DNA of 64,000 bases from contig NZ_JAACKC010000006.1 of the NCBI RefSeq assembly GCF_009939195.1, positions 1 through 64,000 of the forward strand, read 5' to 3'. This document shows, one piece after another, positions 48,430-57,854 of this stretch (positions are counted from its first letter, which is position 1; each line of letters opens with the position of its first letter). Under the pieces are notes generated by a model. It saw only the letters and a program-made list of their open reading frames with translations. It did not search any database and was not told the origin of the DNA. Source of the stretch: Acinetobacter kanungonis (GTDB lineage Bacteria; Pseudomonadota; Gammaproteobacteria; Pseudomonadales; Moraxellaceae). Position numbers and translations under genes: made by a program.

Positions 48430-48446
48430 TGGCGATTTCAACTTTA

Positions 48447-48475
48447 AAAAGCATTGGGACAACCAGTGCTTTTTT
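48447..48475 (+). terminator. terminator of the 75-aa gene
   Basis: An 11-bp stem (48447-48457/48463-48473) with one wobble pair and a T-run. Confidence 0.88.
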
Positions 48476-48495
48476 ATTGCCGTGTATTTTTGTTT

Positions 48496-49263
48496 TTAAT
48501 CACAGTTCTGATCTTCAATATACGCCAGCATCGGCCCAAAAGGACTGCTTTGGGTATTGATCGTCTTTTCTGCTAGAAAAATCGCTGAAATAGAACCATC
48601 CAAATATAAAGCCTGCTCTACACCTAAATCAGCTTGCATAAAATTCGCCAAATCATAAAAATTTACAACTTGCTCAGTGATAACAAAATACAGCACTTGA
48701 TCTTTTATCCCTACGGCGTTCCGTATTTTCAAAGATGTGCTTTCCGCCATGAAAATGGGATTGATTTGCCGATTACGCACTAACATTGGGCCCGACTGCG
48801 TTGCATAATCTGCCTTGAATTTACGTTTCGCATATTCAGCAGTACTGACTATGGCTGCCTGTTTAGCATTCCAAGCCAACACCCCATTCGGTTCTAAATA
48901 GAAATTCCCCCAACCACGCAAACGATTCAGTGGAAATAGCTTTTTTGTCCTTTCAATATATAAACCGACAGGATGATAAGTGTAGTGAAACATGCCTGCA
49001 TTCATTGCGAATGTCATCCGCTCGCATGTTTTTAATTGCATCGGAATTTGACTGAAGTAATTCAGCGGCGTTAAACTCCCCCGCTCATTTAACAATAAAC
49101 GGAGCTTGGTTAAATCATGCACTTCAACTACGGCATAGTTAACCCCATTGTATTGCCGAGTATAGCTTGTGACTTGTGCCCATAAATGTATAGACACAAG
49201 ACTCATCAGCATAACAATCAATTGCAGCATGCACCTTAATCTTATGTCCATGTGCACCATCAC
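48496..49263 (-). CDS. secreted phosphodiester glycosidase-like protein
   Basis: A 255-aa protein with a signal peptide (about 1-30). FAMNAGMFH, YATQSGPMLVRN, IRNAVGIKDQVLYFVITEQ and ALYLDGSISA are the ordered marks of the NAGPA/DUF2233 phosphodiester glycosidase fold, where the human enzyme uncovers mannose-6-phosphate tags. The Asn/Gly and Asp residues that hold the active site are in place. Substrate unknown; export suggests cell-envelope sugar phosphodiesters. It is divergent from the LRAT-like gene. Confidence 0.83.
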   Translation of the reverse strand: MMVHMDIRLRCMLQLIVMLMSLVSIHLWAQVTSYTRQYNGVNYAVVEVHDLTKLRLLLNERGSLTPLNYFSQIPMQLKTCERMTFAMNAGMFHYTYHPVGLYIERTKKLFPLNRLRGWGNFYLEPNGVLAWNAKQAAIVSTAEYAKRKFKADYATQSGPMLVRNRQINPIFMAESTSLKIRNAVGIKDQVLYFVITEQVVNFYDLANFMQADLGVEQALYLDGSISAIFLAEKTINTQSSPFGPMLAYIEDQNCD

Positions 49264-49390
49264 ACTTTAACCACTTAGCTTCTATTTTATGGCTTTTTGT
49301 AGCATTCGCATGCAACTAATCGCCTATCTCCATAATTCCAAGTACACTACATGCTAATATACAGCTGTAGTTTATTCGTTTAGCATAGCG

Positions 49391-49927
49391 ATGCATCAAC
49401 AGAAAAAACGCTTCCCGATTGGGGCTCATCTGGTTGTCAAACACTTCGCCTACTCCCATCATGGGATTTATATCGGGCGTGGTCGTGTTATCCATTATTC
49501 AGGCTTTGCGCACTTCTTCAAAAAAAGACCGATCGAAATCACCACACTGGCAGAATTCTGTCATGGCAAAAAAATTAAGGTCATTGAATATCAGCATCCC
49601 AAATATTATGGGCGTAAAGTCGTACGTCGCATGCGTTCACGCATGAAAGAAAACCACTATCATCTGATTATTAATAATTGTGAACATCTATGTACTTGGG
49701 CAATAACGGGCGTAGAGAGTAGCCCTCAAGTGGTTCGTATGATGAATCGTTTGACGACTATTGGTTATGTCAGCTCGATTATGAGCTATATGAACAGTAT
49801 GCTGCTCACCATTACCACCACCTGCTTTGCGCTTGCGCTATACATTAAAAAGAAACTTCGTGATAAAGCCAAAATGCAGAGACAAACCTATTTGTTCTTC
49901 AAAGATCAGGAACATAAAAATCGTTAA
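49391..49927 (+). CDS. LRAT-domain (NlpC/P60-superfamily) protein
   Basis: A 178-aa protein. The first histidine of the circularly permuted papain-like fold is in HHGIYIGRGRVIHYSG (about 24-40), the catalytic Cys in NNCEHLCTW near residue 96. One membrane helix follows (about 133-154). LRAT-type enzymes act as acyltransferases or phospholipases. The C-terminal anchor suggests action at a membrane lipid. Bacterial roles are poorly known. Confidence 0.83.
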   Translation: MHQQKKRFPIGAHLVVKHFAYSHHGIYIGRGRVIHYSGFAHFFKKRPIEITTLAEFCHGKKIKVIEYQHPKYYGRKVVRRMRSRMKENHYHLIINNCEHLCTWAITGVESSPQVVRMMNRLTTIGYVSSIMSYMNSMLLTITTTCFALALYIKKKLRDKAKMQRQTYLFFKDQEHKNR

Positions 49928-50030
49928 GCTGATTCTGAGTAAACTCTGTTTTGTCGCTTTATTCCCCCTCAAATATATTTGATTCTTGAATAATCTCAAT
50001 GTCTAGAAGCATAAATATGGATAGACATTA

Positions 50031-50064
50031 AAAAAGCCCCTTAACTTGACGTTAAGAGGCTTTT
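50031..50064 (-). terminator. glnS terminator
   Basis: A 14-bp stem (50032-50045/50051-50064) with a wobble pair on the minus-strand RNA and a T-run. Confidence 0.88.
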
Positions 50065-50081
50065 GCATTTCAAATCAGGTT

Positions 50082-51806
50082 TTATTTACCTGGTTTAAAA
50101 CTGTCTTTTAAATCCAAAATACGGTTAAACACAGGTTTTTCTGCAGTATGGTCATAACGATCTGCTACAAAATAACCTTCACGTTCAAATTGGAAACGTT
50201 GTTCTGGCTCTGCTTGTGCCAATGCAGGCTCAATCACCGCTTGTACCACTGTTAACGATTCTGGATTTAACGTTGCCAAGAAATCATCGGTTGCATCTGG
50301 TGCAGATTCAGTGAATAAACGGTCATAGATACGTACTTCAGCAGGAATACCTTTGCTTGCAGATACCCAGTGAATCACGCCTTTCACTTTACGACCTTCA
50401 GGGTTCTTACCTAAAGTTTCTGGATCGATCGAACATTTCAGCTCAACCACTTCACCGTTTTCATCCTTAATGATTTCATCACACTTGATCACATAAGCAT
50501 GACGTAAACGTACTTCACCTTCAGGCACCAAACGCTTGAAGCCTTTCGGTGGAATTTCTTCAAAATCTTTACGGTCAATATAGATTTCAGACGTTAAAGG
50601 AATAACACGCTCGCCCATATCTACGTTTGGATGACGCGCATGCACCAGGTCCAAAGCTTCAGGTAAGTTGGTTAACGTGACTTTTAGTGGATTCAAAACT
50701 GCCATACCACGACCAGCCGCATTTTCTAGCGATTGACGGATACAGAACTCAAGCATTGCGACATCCACAATACCATCTGTCTTAGACACGCCCACACGCT
50801 TACAGAAATCACGTAAACCTTCAGGTGTAAAACCACGACGGCGCATACCGACAACTGTTGGCATACGCGGATCATCCCACCCCTGAACATGACCACCTTC
50901 AACCAATTTACGTAATTTACGTTTTGAGGTAATGGTGTAGTCAATGTTTAAACGGCTAGATTCGTACTGACGTGGTACTGCTGCTGAATGAACTTTCTCA
51001 ATGACCCAGTCATAGAATGGACGGTGGTCTTGGAATTCCAGAGTACATAGAGAGTGCGTAATGCCTTCAATTGCATCAGACAATGGATGAGCATAGTCAT
51101 ACATTGGATACATTTTCCATTTGTCACCTGTTTGATGGTGCTCAGAATGTAAAACGCGGTAAAGAATTGGATCACGCATATGTACATTTGGAGATGCCAT
51201 GTCAATTTTGGCACGTAAAACCGCTTCGCCTTCTTTGGTTTCACCATTACGCATTTTTTCAAAGCGCTCTAGGTTTTCCGAAACGCTTGCATCACGGTAA
51301 GGCGAGTTTTTACCAGGCTCAACAAAGTTACCACGGTTTAATTTAATTTCTTCTGGTGACTGCAAATCCACATAAGCATCACCCTGTTCAATCAACTGTA
51401 CTGCCCATGCATACAATTGGTCGAAATAGCCTGATGCATAACGGGGTTCATCTTTCCAGTTAAAGCCTAACCATTTCACATCGTTAGCAATACCGTCTAC
51501 ATATTCTTGTTCTTCGGCATCTGGATTGGTGTCGTCAAAACGCAGGTTGCAATAACCATCAAATTCTTCTGCAACACCGAAATTCAAGCAAATTGCTTTG
51601 ACATGGCCAATATGTAAATAACCATTCGGCTCTGGCGGGAAACGCGTTACTACCGTTTGCGTACGTCCTGATGCTAAATCATCCGTAATGACTTGACGTA
51701 CAAAATCCAAGCCAGGCTGTTGTTCTTGCTGCGCAGCATCGACAGAGGCATGATTACTTGGTGTCGGGTTATTTGGCAGAGATGCAACAACATCATTTGG
51801 CTTCAT
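50082..51806 (-). CDS. glnS: glutaminyl-tRNA synthetase
   Basis: A 574-aa class I synthetase. HIGH motif ([10 protein letters not shown], about 63-72), the KMSKS-equivalent ([11 protein letters not shown]) and the anticodon-binding beta-barrels are present. An N-terminal extension of about 35 residues rich in Pro, Asn and Gln precedes the conserved core. It is divergent from ppiB (167 bp). Confidence 0.95.
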   Translation of the reverse strand: MKPNDVVASLPNNPTPSNHASVDAAQQEQQPGLDFVRQVITDDLASGRTQTVVTRFPPEPNGYLHIGHVKAICLNFGVAEEFDGYCNLRFDDTNPDAEEQEYVDGIANDVKWLGFNWKDEPRYASGYFDQLYAWAVQLIEQGDAYVDLQSPEEIKLNRGNFVEPGKNSPYRDASVSENLERFEKMRNGETKEGEAVLRAKIDMASPNVHMRDPILYRVLHSEHHQTGDKWKMYPMYDYAHPLSDAIEGITHSLCTLEFQDHRPFYDWVIEKVHSAAVPRQYESSRLNIDYTITSKRKLRKLVEGGHVQGWDDPRMPTVVGMRRRGFTPEGLRDFCKRVGVSKTDGIVDVAMLEFCIRQSLENAAGRGMAVLNPLKVTLTNLPEALDLVHARHPNVDMGERVIPLTSEIYIDRKDFEEIPPKGFKRLVPEGEVRLRHAYVIKCDEIIKDENGEVVELKCSIDPETLGKNPEGRKVKGVIHWVSASKGIPAEVRIYDRLFTESAPDATDDFLATLNPESLTVVQAVIEPALAQAEPEQRFQFEREGYFVADRYDHTAEKPVFNRILDLKDSFKPGK

Positions 51807-51973
51807 AGTAGATAGATCACTTCTAAAAATAAAAAACAGGATATTTTAAACGCAATTTCAGTATTTTTAACAAAGAAATGTACGTTTTTACTTGCCTTGT
51901 AGTTTACAGTTTGCTTATGCTTCTCTCAACCAAAAACCCATGGCTTTTATGTCCATGTTAAGGAGATTACACA

Positions 51974-52483
51974 ATGAGTTTTCCTCAAGTCGAATTAAAC
52001 ACCAATAAAGGTCGTATTGTTCTTGAGCTTAACGCTGAAAAAGCCCCTAAAACAGTGGCTAACTTTTTAGAATATGTTCGTGACGGTTTCTATGACGGCG
52101 TAATTTTCCACCGCGTGATTGATGGTTTCATGATCCAAGGTGGCGGCATGGATGAAAACTTCAAAGAAAAAGCAACACGTGACTCAATCGAAAACGAAGC
52201 TGATAACGGTTTGAGCAACGATGTTGGTACGATTGCAATGGCGCGTACTCAAGCTCCTCACTCTGCATCTGCACAGTTCTTTATTAACGTGAAAAACAAC
52301 TCTTTCCTTAACCACACTGGTAAAACAGCTCAAGGTTGGGGCTATGCAGTATTTGGTAAAGTAACTGAAGGTCTTGACGTTGTAGATGCAATCAAAGGCG
52401 TTCGTACTGGTAACCGTGGTTACCACGCTGATGTTCCTTTAGAGAACGTTGTCATCGAATCTGCAAAAATCATTTCTGAGTAA
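51974..52483 (+). CDS. ppiB: cytoplasmic peptidyl-prolyl cis-trans isomerase B
   Basis: A 169-aa cyclophilin without signal peptide. [13 protein letters not shown] (about 46-58), [18 protein letters not shown] and [16 protein letters not shown] are catalytic-core marks. AAGGAG precedes the ATG. The order glnS/ppiB/lpxH is common in Gammaproteobacteria. Confidence 0.95.
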   Translation: MSFPQVELNTNKGRIVLELNAEKAPKTVANFLEYVRDGFYDGVIFHRVIDGFMIQGGGMDENFKEKATRDSIENEADNGLSNDVGTIAMARTQAPHSASAQFFINVKNNSFLNHTGKTAQGWGYAVFGKVTEGLDVVDAIKGVRTGNRGYHADVPLENVVIESAKIISE

Positions 52484-52484
52484 T

Positions 52485-52552
52485 AATCCCTCCTAACCTC
52501 CCTTTATAAAGGGAGGAAAGTCCCTCTTTTTAAAGAGGGATTTAGGGAGATT
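52485..52552. repeat. 68-bp multi-stem intergenic repeat
   Basis: Two perfect stems lie side by side: a 20-bp palindrome at 52497-52516 and a 9-bp stem at 52521-52529/52532-52540. The outer ends (52485-52496 and 52541-52552) are near complements, so the whole can fold as a three-stem cruciform. It lies between ppiB and lpxH. A shorter relative with the same CCTCCCT core is at 15559-15580. Likely an Acinetobacter intergenic repeat family or MITE remnant. Confidence 0.7.
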
Positions 52553-52568
52553 AAAAAAGGATAAAAGC

Positions 52569-53288
52569 GTGACCTATCTGTTTATATCAGATTTACATTT
52601 GTCACCTGATCACCCTCGACTTGTTCGAGGGTTTTTCGCATTGCTGAAAGAATATCAACACCAGCAGACCCAGCTCTATATCTTAGGTGACTGGTTTAAT
52701 GCTTGGATTGGCGATGACTATACTACACCGTGGCTAGACGAAATTGTTTCTGCATTGCAGCAGTTCCACAATGCTGGAAATCAGGTCTATTTTCAGGTCG
52801 GCAATCGTGATTTTGCCTTAGGTCAAAAATTTCTGGATCAGTTTCATGGCATTTTATTGCCTGATGACTATGTCCTAAACATCAATCAACACACGTTTCG
52901 CCTTGAACATGGTGATGCGCTTTGTACCGATGATGTCGGTTATCAACGCTTTAAAAAAATTATCCGCAATCCGCTCATCCTTGGATTCCTGCGTAAAACC
53001 CCTTTAAGTTTCCGCACCAAGCTCGCCAACGGTTTTCGTAAAAAAAGTCACGCTGCACAGCAGTTTAAAAGCTATGAAGTGATGGATGTGAACCAGCACG
53101 CTGTCGAGCAAGTACTGGCAGATGTCGATATCCTGATTCATGGGCACACCCATCGTGCCGCCATTCATGAGCTACAAGGCAAAAAGCGTATTGTCTTGGG
53201 TGACTGGAAAGAAGACTCAGCTCAAATCTTGGTTATTGATCCGACACAACCCAATTTGGATCTAAAGTTAAGTACCTTTGACTATTAA
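52569..53288 (+). CDS. lpxH: UDP-2,3-diacylglucosamine diphosphatase LpxH
   Basis: A 239-aa metallophosphoesterase that makes lipid X in lipid A synthesis. ISDLHL (about 6-11), LGDWFNAWIGDD (about 40-51), GNRDF and HGHTHR carry the metal ligands. Start is GTG with AAGGA 6 bases upstream. It lies past the repeat, so it may share the ppiB transcript. Confidence 0.94.
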   Translation: MTYLFISDLHLSPDHPRLVRGFFALLKEYQHQQTQLYILGDWFNAWIGDDYTTPWLDEIVSALQQFHNAGNQVYFQVGNRDFALGQKFLDQFHGILLPDDYVLNINQHTFRLEHGDALCTDDVGYQRFKKIIRNPLILGFLRKTPLSFRTKLANGFRKKSHAAQQFKSYEVMDVNQHAVEQVLADVDILIHGHTHRAAIHELQGKKRIVLGDWKEDSAQILVIDPTQPNLDLKLSTFDY

Positions 53289-53349
53289 AGCTCAAAGTTC
53301 TCACCTTTAGAGTTTTCCATCATTAACGTTTTTTAAAATCTGTTCCGAA

Positions 53350-54147
53350 TTAATAACCGCCCTGCGCCTGTACAACTTCATTTGACTGTTTGTACTTTGA
53401 CAATAAGCTTCTTAAACCATTCATTAACACGCTGGTATCCACGCCCACAGCAACAAACTCGGTTCCTAACTCAACATACTTTTGCGTAACTTCATCTGTA
53501 GTCGACAGAATCCCTGCTGCTTTTCCTGCTGCACGTATTTTCTTTATGGCTGCAATTACTGTTTTTTGAACTTCTGGATGATTCGGATCGCCTTGATAGC
53601 CCATGGTTGCAGATAAATCGACCGCACCAATAAAGACCCCATCAATACCTTCAATTTGTAGTATTTCATCCAAATTTGATAAACCTTGGACTGACTCAAT
53701 TTGAATCAATAAGCATATCTGCTCATGCGCTTGCGCATAATAGTCAGGAATGCTATTCCAACGTGTTGCACGCGCCAATGCAGCACCTACGCCGCGGATT
53801 CCCTCTGGTGGATAACGCACCGCTTTCACCATGAGTTTCGCCTGCTCTACCGTTTCCACCATTGGAATCAGTAAAGTTTGTGCACCAATATCTAACAATT
53901 GTTTGATTAATTGCACACTACCTATAGGCGGACGCACGACTGCCTGTGAAGGATAAGCCGCCATACTTTGTAGTTGAAGCAATGTGGTTCTTAAATCACT
54001 CGGTGCATGTTCGCCATCAATCAACAACCAGTCATAACCTGCATTTGCCACAATTTCAGTAGCATAGGCATCTGCCAAACCCACCCAGAGACCTATTTGC
54101 TGCTGGGTTTTCAATTTTTGCTTAAAATGATTGATTGTATTGCTCAT
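53350..54147 (-). CDS. HpcH/HpaI-family aldolase
   Basis: A 265-aa class II pyruvate aldolase of the HpaI/GarL type. GLWVGLADAYATEI, WLLIDGEHAPSDL, IPMVETVEQA, LIQIESVQGLSN (metal Glu) and FIGAVDLSATMGYQG (metal Asp) match. The usual substrates are 4-hydroxy-2-oxoheptanedioate or sugar-derived oxo acids. No aromatic-degradation genes are adjacent, so the pathway is open. Confidence 0.87.
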   Translation of the reverse strand: MSNTINHFKQKLKTQQQIGLWVGLADAYATEIVANAGYDWLLIDGEHAPSDLRTTLLQLQSMAAYPSQAVVRPPIGSVQLIKQLLDIGAQTLLIPMVETVEQAKLMVKAVRYPPEGIRGVGAALARATRWNSIPDYYAQAHEQICLLIQIESVQGLSNLDEILQIEGIDGVFIGAVDLSATMGYQGDPNHPEVQKTVIAAIKKIRAAGKAAGILSTTDEVTQKYVELGTEFVAVGVDTSVLMNGLRSLLSKYKQSNEVVQAQGGY

Positions 54148-54389
54148 TGCTAAAGGTATTTCTACTGCATTGCTTACATGCAGTAAACCCTCATTACCCG
54201 CGAAAGACCAATATTGATTTTCGATCTTATGATCGTATTCAACACTTAATCCTGCATCAGCTCCTTCTTATCTGATGATCGAACAAGCTTTGATAGAACA
54301 GCTATCAACGATGCTTGAATCTGCCCCATGAAACGATTAATGTGAATATTCCGCTAAAAACAGCATTTCTTGAACTCGGAGTTATTTTC

Positions 54390-55043
54390 ATGGATCTTTT
54401 GAATATTTCAAAAACTCGTTATACCACTAAGGCTTACGATCCTTCCAAGAAAATCCCACAAGAACAGTTTGAACGCTTACTGGAAATTTTACGTTTAACC
54501 CCGTCTTCTATTAACATCCAGCCATGGCACTTTTTTATTGCCGATAATGATGCTGCCAAAGAACGCATAGCGAAAGCCTTGGTTGGAAAATACGCCTACA
54601 ATGCACCAAAGGTGTTAGATTCATCACATACCATCTTGTTTTGCACCAAAGCCGATATTACTGAACAGCATTTAGATAATTTATTAAATCAAGATGACTT
54701 AAGTGGACGTTTTAAAGATGCCACTGCGAAACAAGGACAAAAAGACAGTCGCACAGGTTATGTCGATTATTACCGCAATGAAAAAGGTGATATTCAACGT
54801 TGGGCAGAAAATCAGACCTTTATCGCGTTGGGACAAATCCTACTTGCTGCAGGAATCGAAAACATTGATGCCACGCCGATTGGCGGCTTTAATGAAGACT
54901 TATTAACCGAAGAATTACAACTCACTGAAAAAGGGCTTGTGCCATCAGTACTACTCACATTGGGTTATCGTAGTGAAACTGACTTTAATGCCAAACTGCC
55001 AAAGTCGCGCCTGAACAAAGAACAAATTTTCACCAAGCTGTAA
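54390..55043 (+). CDS. nfsB: oxygen-insensitive NAD(P)H nitroreductase NfsB
   Basis: A 217-aa FMN enzyme reducing nitroaromatics and quinones. Start block MDLLNISKTRYTTKAYDPSKKI, TPSSINIQPWHFF, DATPIGGFNEDLL and VLLTLGYRSETDFN match NfsB, whose E. coli form is also 217 aa. The ATG at 54390 has GGAG 8 bases upstream; an upstream codon at 54315 is rejected. Confidence 0.93.
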   Translation: MDLLNISKTRYTTKAYDPSKKIPQEQFERLLEILRLTPSSINIQPWHFFIADNDAAKERIAKALVGKYAYNAPKVLDSSHTILFCTKADITEQHLDNLLNQDDLSGRFKDATAKQGQKDSRTGYVDYYRNEKGDIQRWAENQTFIALGQILLAAGIENIDATPIGGFNEDLLTEELQLTEKGLVPSVLLTLGYRSETDFNAKLPKSRLNKEQIFTKL

Positions 55044-55062
55044 CGCTTTGCATTGAAAATAT

Positions 55063-55090
55063 AAGGGACAATTTAATTGTCCCTTTTTTA
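55063..55090 (+). terminator. nfsB terminator
   Basis: A 9-bp stem (55063-55071/55077-55085) with a T-run. Confidence 0.88.
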
Positions 55091-55146
55091 TTCAGGTCCA
55101 AATCTTGCTTATTTAAATCTATACTCAGTCTAAGCAGAGGTCGGTT

Positions 55147-55377
55147 ATGTCTATATTGCTCCAGCTACCTATCAAATTTGAATGTAAGCACTGCCAACAA
55201 ATTTACTTCCATAACTATGCACAATCTGCATTACATCAGCCACACTGCCCAGATTGCCAACACACAGGGCTGTTAATGGGTGTAGCTGAAAAAACGGACT
55301 TACTCCGCTATCCCATCTTATGGATAAGCAAAGTTATGAAACAGTCATGGCATAAGCTAAACAAAGCACACTCATAA
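55147..55377 (+). CDS. small zinc-ribbon protein
   Basis: A 76-aa protein with two CxxC pairs (CKHCQQ near 13-16 and CPDC near 34-37) forming a zinc ribbon, followed by a basic, amphipathic helix. AGAGG lies 7 bases before the ATG. The role is unknown. Its last 44 bp overlap the convergent transporter gene. Confidence 0.7.
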   Translation: MSILLQLPIKFECKHCQQIYFHNYAQSALHQPHCPDCQHTGLLMGVAEKTDLLRYPILWISKVMKQSWHKLNKAHS

Positions 55378-56200
55378 TCCCTAAACCCAAGCCGAGGCTG
55401 GTACTGGTCTTAAGCTTCTCTTTAAAGAAAAGCAGACCGCTGAATACACCTAACACCACCACCAGAATATTCATCCCTGCAAATACGATTGCAGGGGTAT
55501 CTTTCAGCAGCATGTGTGCTTTCACATACAATGCGATATTGGCAAAATTCAATAATCCCAAAACTAAACCAAACAATATTGTGGTCGCAGATCCAATTTG
55601 CTTTGTAGTGAGCACGATATATAAAAATGAAAAGATGAAGGCACAAATAAACATTAAATTCAGAGCTACAGCAAATTGCACACCTAAACCTGTAGTGTAT
55701 TTCAGCAGAATATCAACCAAGGCATAGCCCACCCATACACTTGCCAGATACATCATGCCTGAAGAACTGTAACTGGTTTGGGCATGGCTGCTACGATGTG
55801 AGTAGATGATGCATAGGACTGCTGCAATACCTAACCCAATTCCAATGAGTTTGAGCGTGCCAAAATGCTCATTAAAAATGAAATAGGCAGCACCTAGCGA
55901 CAATACCACTGAAAGACGCTGTGCAACTTCCGTTTTAACAATGCCAGCACTTTGCAATGATTTAGACAAACACAGGAATACACTCGGTAACAGTGCCCCT
56001 AAACTGAGTATGAGCCACCATGGTGTATTGCTGGGAGAAATATGACTTAAATCAGGCTTGAACCAAAAGAAACATAACAGACTGGCAATGGCGTAATTCC
56101 AGCAAATCATCTGCATCGGATTTAAACCTTTGGCTTTACAGATTTTCAGTAAAATCGACACCAACACGCTGCAAACGGCTGCCGCAAGGATCAGTTCCAT
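55334..56200 (-). CDS. EamA/DMT-family transporter
   Basis: A 288-aa membrane protein with about ten helices in two EamA-like repeats (about 5-135 and 150-285). The end LGVFSGLLFFKEKLKTSTSLGLGLGIMSVL (split: FFKEKL and GLGLGIMSVL) is typical. Members export amino acids, nucleosides or related small metabolites; the substrate cannot be read. Its 3' end overlaps the zinc-ribbon gene. Confidence 0.83.
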   Translation of the reverse strand: MELILAAAVCSVLVSILLKICKAKGLNPMQMICWNYAIASLLCFFWFKPDLSHISPSNTPWWLILSLGALLPSVFLCLSKSLQSAGIVKTEVAQRLSVVLSLGAAYFIFNEHFGTLKLIGIGLGIAAVLCIIYSHRSSHAQTSYSSSGMMYLASVWVGYALVDILLKYTTGLGVQFAVALNLMFICAFIFSFLYIVLTTKQIGSATTILFGLVLGLLNFANIALYVKAHMLLKDTPAIVFAGMNILVVVLGVFSGLLFFKEKLKTSTSLGLGLGIMSVLCLAYAMTVS

Positions 56201-56232
56201 TCAACACCTTCCCCATTTTATGATTAGTCACA

Positions 56233-56262
56233 TAAAAAAGCCCACATAAACTATGTGGGCTT
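56233..56262 (-). terminator. fbaA terminator
   Basis: A perfect 11-bp stem (56238-56248/56252-56262) with an AAC loop and A-run on the plus side. Confidence 0.9.
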
Positions 56263-56288
56263 CAATTTATAAATAATTTGTGGAGCGA

Positions 56289-57326
56289 TTATTTATAACG
56301 ATCGACCATTTTCTCTAAAGAAATTGGACGAATCTTGTCAGCATTGCCCGCAGTACCAAATGCTTCGTAACGATCAACACAGATTTGTTTCATTGCATCA
56401 ACAGTTTTTGCAAAGAATTTACGTGGATCGAATTCACTTGGCTGTTCTGCCATCATACGACGCATTGCACCAGTAGAGGCTAAACGCAAGTCAGTATCGA
56501 TGTTGATTTTACGCACACCATGTTTGATCGCTTCAACCAATTGCTCAACAGGAACACCATAAGTCTCTTTGATGTCACCGCCGTATTGATTAATCACGGC
56601 TAACCATTCTTGTGGTACAGAGCTTGAACCGTGCATTACAAGATGCGTATTTGGAAGTGCCGCATGAATTTCTTTAATGCGGTCAATGGCCAAAATGTCA
56701 CCTGTAGGTGGACGTGTAAACTTGTACGCACCGTGCGAAGTACCTACTGCAATTGCCAAAGCATCTACATTGGTATCTGCAACGAAGCTACGCGCTTCTT
56801 CAACAGACGTCAGGAGTTGAGAGTGGTCAAGAACGCCTTCAGCGCCTACACCATCTTCTTCACCCGCCATACCAGTTTCAAGGCTACCTAAGCAACCAAT
56901 TTCACCTTCAACAGATACGCCACACGCATGCGCCATCGCAACAGTGCGACGAGTCACATCTACGTTGTATTCGTAAGACGTTGGTGTTTTACCATCTTCA
57001 CCCAAAGAACCATCCATCATCACTGACGAGAAGCCTAACTGGATTGAACGTTGGCATACGTCTGGGCTTGTACCATGGTCTTGGTGCATAACCACTGGAA
57101 TGTGCGGCCATTCTTCAATTGCAGCCAAAATAAGATGGCGTAAGAAAGGAGCGCCTGCATATTTGCGTGCACCTGCAGAAGCCTGAACGATTACAGGTGA
57201 GTTAGTTGCATCAGCAGCTAACATGATTGCGCGCATTTGTTCTAAGTTGTTTACGTTAAATGCTGGTACGCCGTAGCCATGCTCTGCAGCGTGGTCCAAC
57301 AGCTGGCGCATAGAAATAAGTGCCAT
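56289..57326 (-). CDS. fbaA: class II fructose-1,6-bisphosphate aldolase
   Basis: A 345-aa zinc aldolase that interconverts FBP and the two triose phosphates. VVMHQDHG (zinc His), [20 protein letters not shown] (zinc Glu), GTSHGAYKF (His), MHGSSSVP (His) and INIDTDLR are in order. The length and start [27 protein letters not shown] (split: [21 protein letters not shown]) fit the CalB-type form. Acinetobacter lacks classical glycolysis, so it works mainly in gluconeogenesis with pgk. Confidence 0.95.
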   Translation of the reverse strand: MALISMRQLLDHAAEHGYGVPAFNVNNLEQMRAIMLAADATNSPVIVQASAGARKYAGAPFLRHLILAAIEEWPHIPVVMHQDHGTSPDVCQRSIQLGFSSVMMDGSLGEDGKTPTSYEYNVDVTRRTVAMAHACGVSVEGEIGCLGSLETGMAGEEDGVGAEGVLDHSQLLTSVEEARSFVADTNVDALAIAVGTSHGAYKFTRPPTGDILAIDRIKEIHAALPNTHLVMHGSSSVPQEWLAVINQYGGDIKETYGVPVEQLVEAIKHGVRKINIDTDLRLASTGAMRRMMAEQPSEFDPRKFFAKTVDAMKQICVDRYEAFGTAGNADKIRPISLEKMVDRYK

Positions 57327-57399
57327 AGTGTCCTCCCAGGTAATGCGCCATATTCTACATGGTCATTACTTTCAATTCAGCAACTAAACACACTATTTA

Positions 57400-57425
57400 A
57401 AAAAAAATCCCTGCTTTTGCAGGGA
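57400..57425 (-). terminator. lipoprotein gene terminator
   Basis: A 7-bp stem (57408-57414/57419-57425), TTTT loop and a T-run of seven on the minus strand. It also protects fbaA from read-through. Confidence 0.85.
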
Positions 57426-57447
57426 CTTTTAAACAAATTACCACAAA

Positions 57448-57708
57448 TTATTGTGCAGCTGCCTGTGAAGCTTCAGCTTCTGTCGCTGGAGTCGCAGAAT
57501 CAGCGTCTGCATTGGCAACTTCGGCAGGTACGTCAGTGTTCTTTTCATCCATGACTGGCTTGTCTAATGAATCAATTGCAGCTTGCTGTTCTGGCGTTAC
57601 TTTTTCTTCAACTGCCGCGTCTGTTTTAGGTGCTTCATCTTTTTTTGCACATGCAGTTAAAGCCAATGGTGCGATTAATAAAGCAGCAAGTGTTAATTTT
57701 AGGTTCAT
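57448..57708 (-). CDS. small lipoprotein, possibly PhoB-controlled
   Basis: An 86-aa lipoprotein. The lipobox LTAC ends the signal sequence (cysteine near residue 20), and the mature part is Ala/Glu/Asp-rich and disordered (KKDEAPKTDAAVEEK). The ATG at 57708 is chosen for AGGA 8 bases upstream; a GTG at 57711 is just before it. It lies between fbaA and pgk in the same orientation but has its own terminator and a PhoB-type promoter. No defined fold; a cell-envelope spacer is a guess. Confidence 0.8.
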   Translation of the reverse strand: MNLKLTLAALLIAPLALTACAKKDEAPKTDAAVEEKVTPEQQAAIDSLDKPVMDEKNTDVPAEVANADADSATPATEAEASQAAAQ

Positions 57709-57744
57709 CACATTATTCCTACAACAGGTGATTTAATGCCCATG

Positions 57745-57778
57745 ATTTTATTGCAGATATATGACAGTTTGATGACCT
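57745..57778 (-). promoter_or_regulatory. PhoB box and -10 for the lipoprotein gene
   Basis: On the minus strand AGGTCAT-CAAA-CTGTCAT (57761-57778) forms a two-unit PhoB site. Exactly 10 bp later comes TAAAAT (57745-57750), the spacing of E. coli phoA. The 16-base stretch GTCATCAAACTGTCAT is identical to the start of the porin array (20179-20194). Predicted RNA start is about 30 nt before the ATG. Confidence 0.75.
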
Positions 57779-57795
57779 AAAGATGAATGCAATAA

Positions 57796-57821
57796 AAAAG
57801 GCTGACCATAGTCAACCTTTT
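57796..57821 (-). terminator. pgk terminator
   Basis: An 11-bp stem with one wobble pair on the minus-strand RNA (57796-57806/57811-57821) and a T-run. An 18-bp perfect palindrome lies next to it at 57829-57846. Confidence 0.8.
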
Positions 57822-57854
57822 CTTTTATTTCATCTGATCAGATGAATGAGACTG

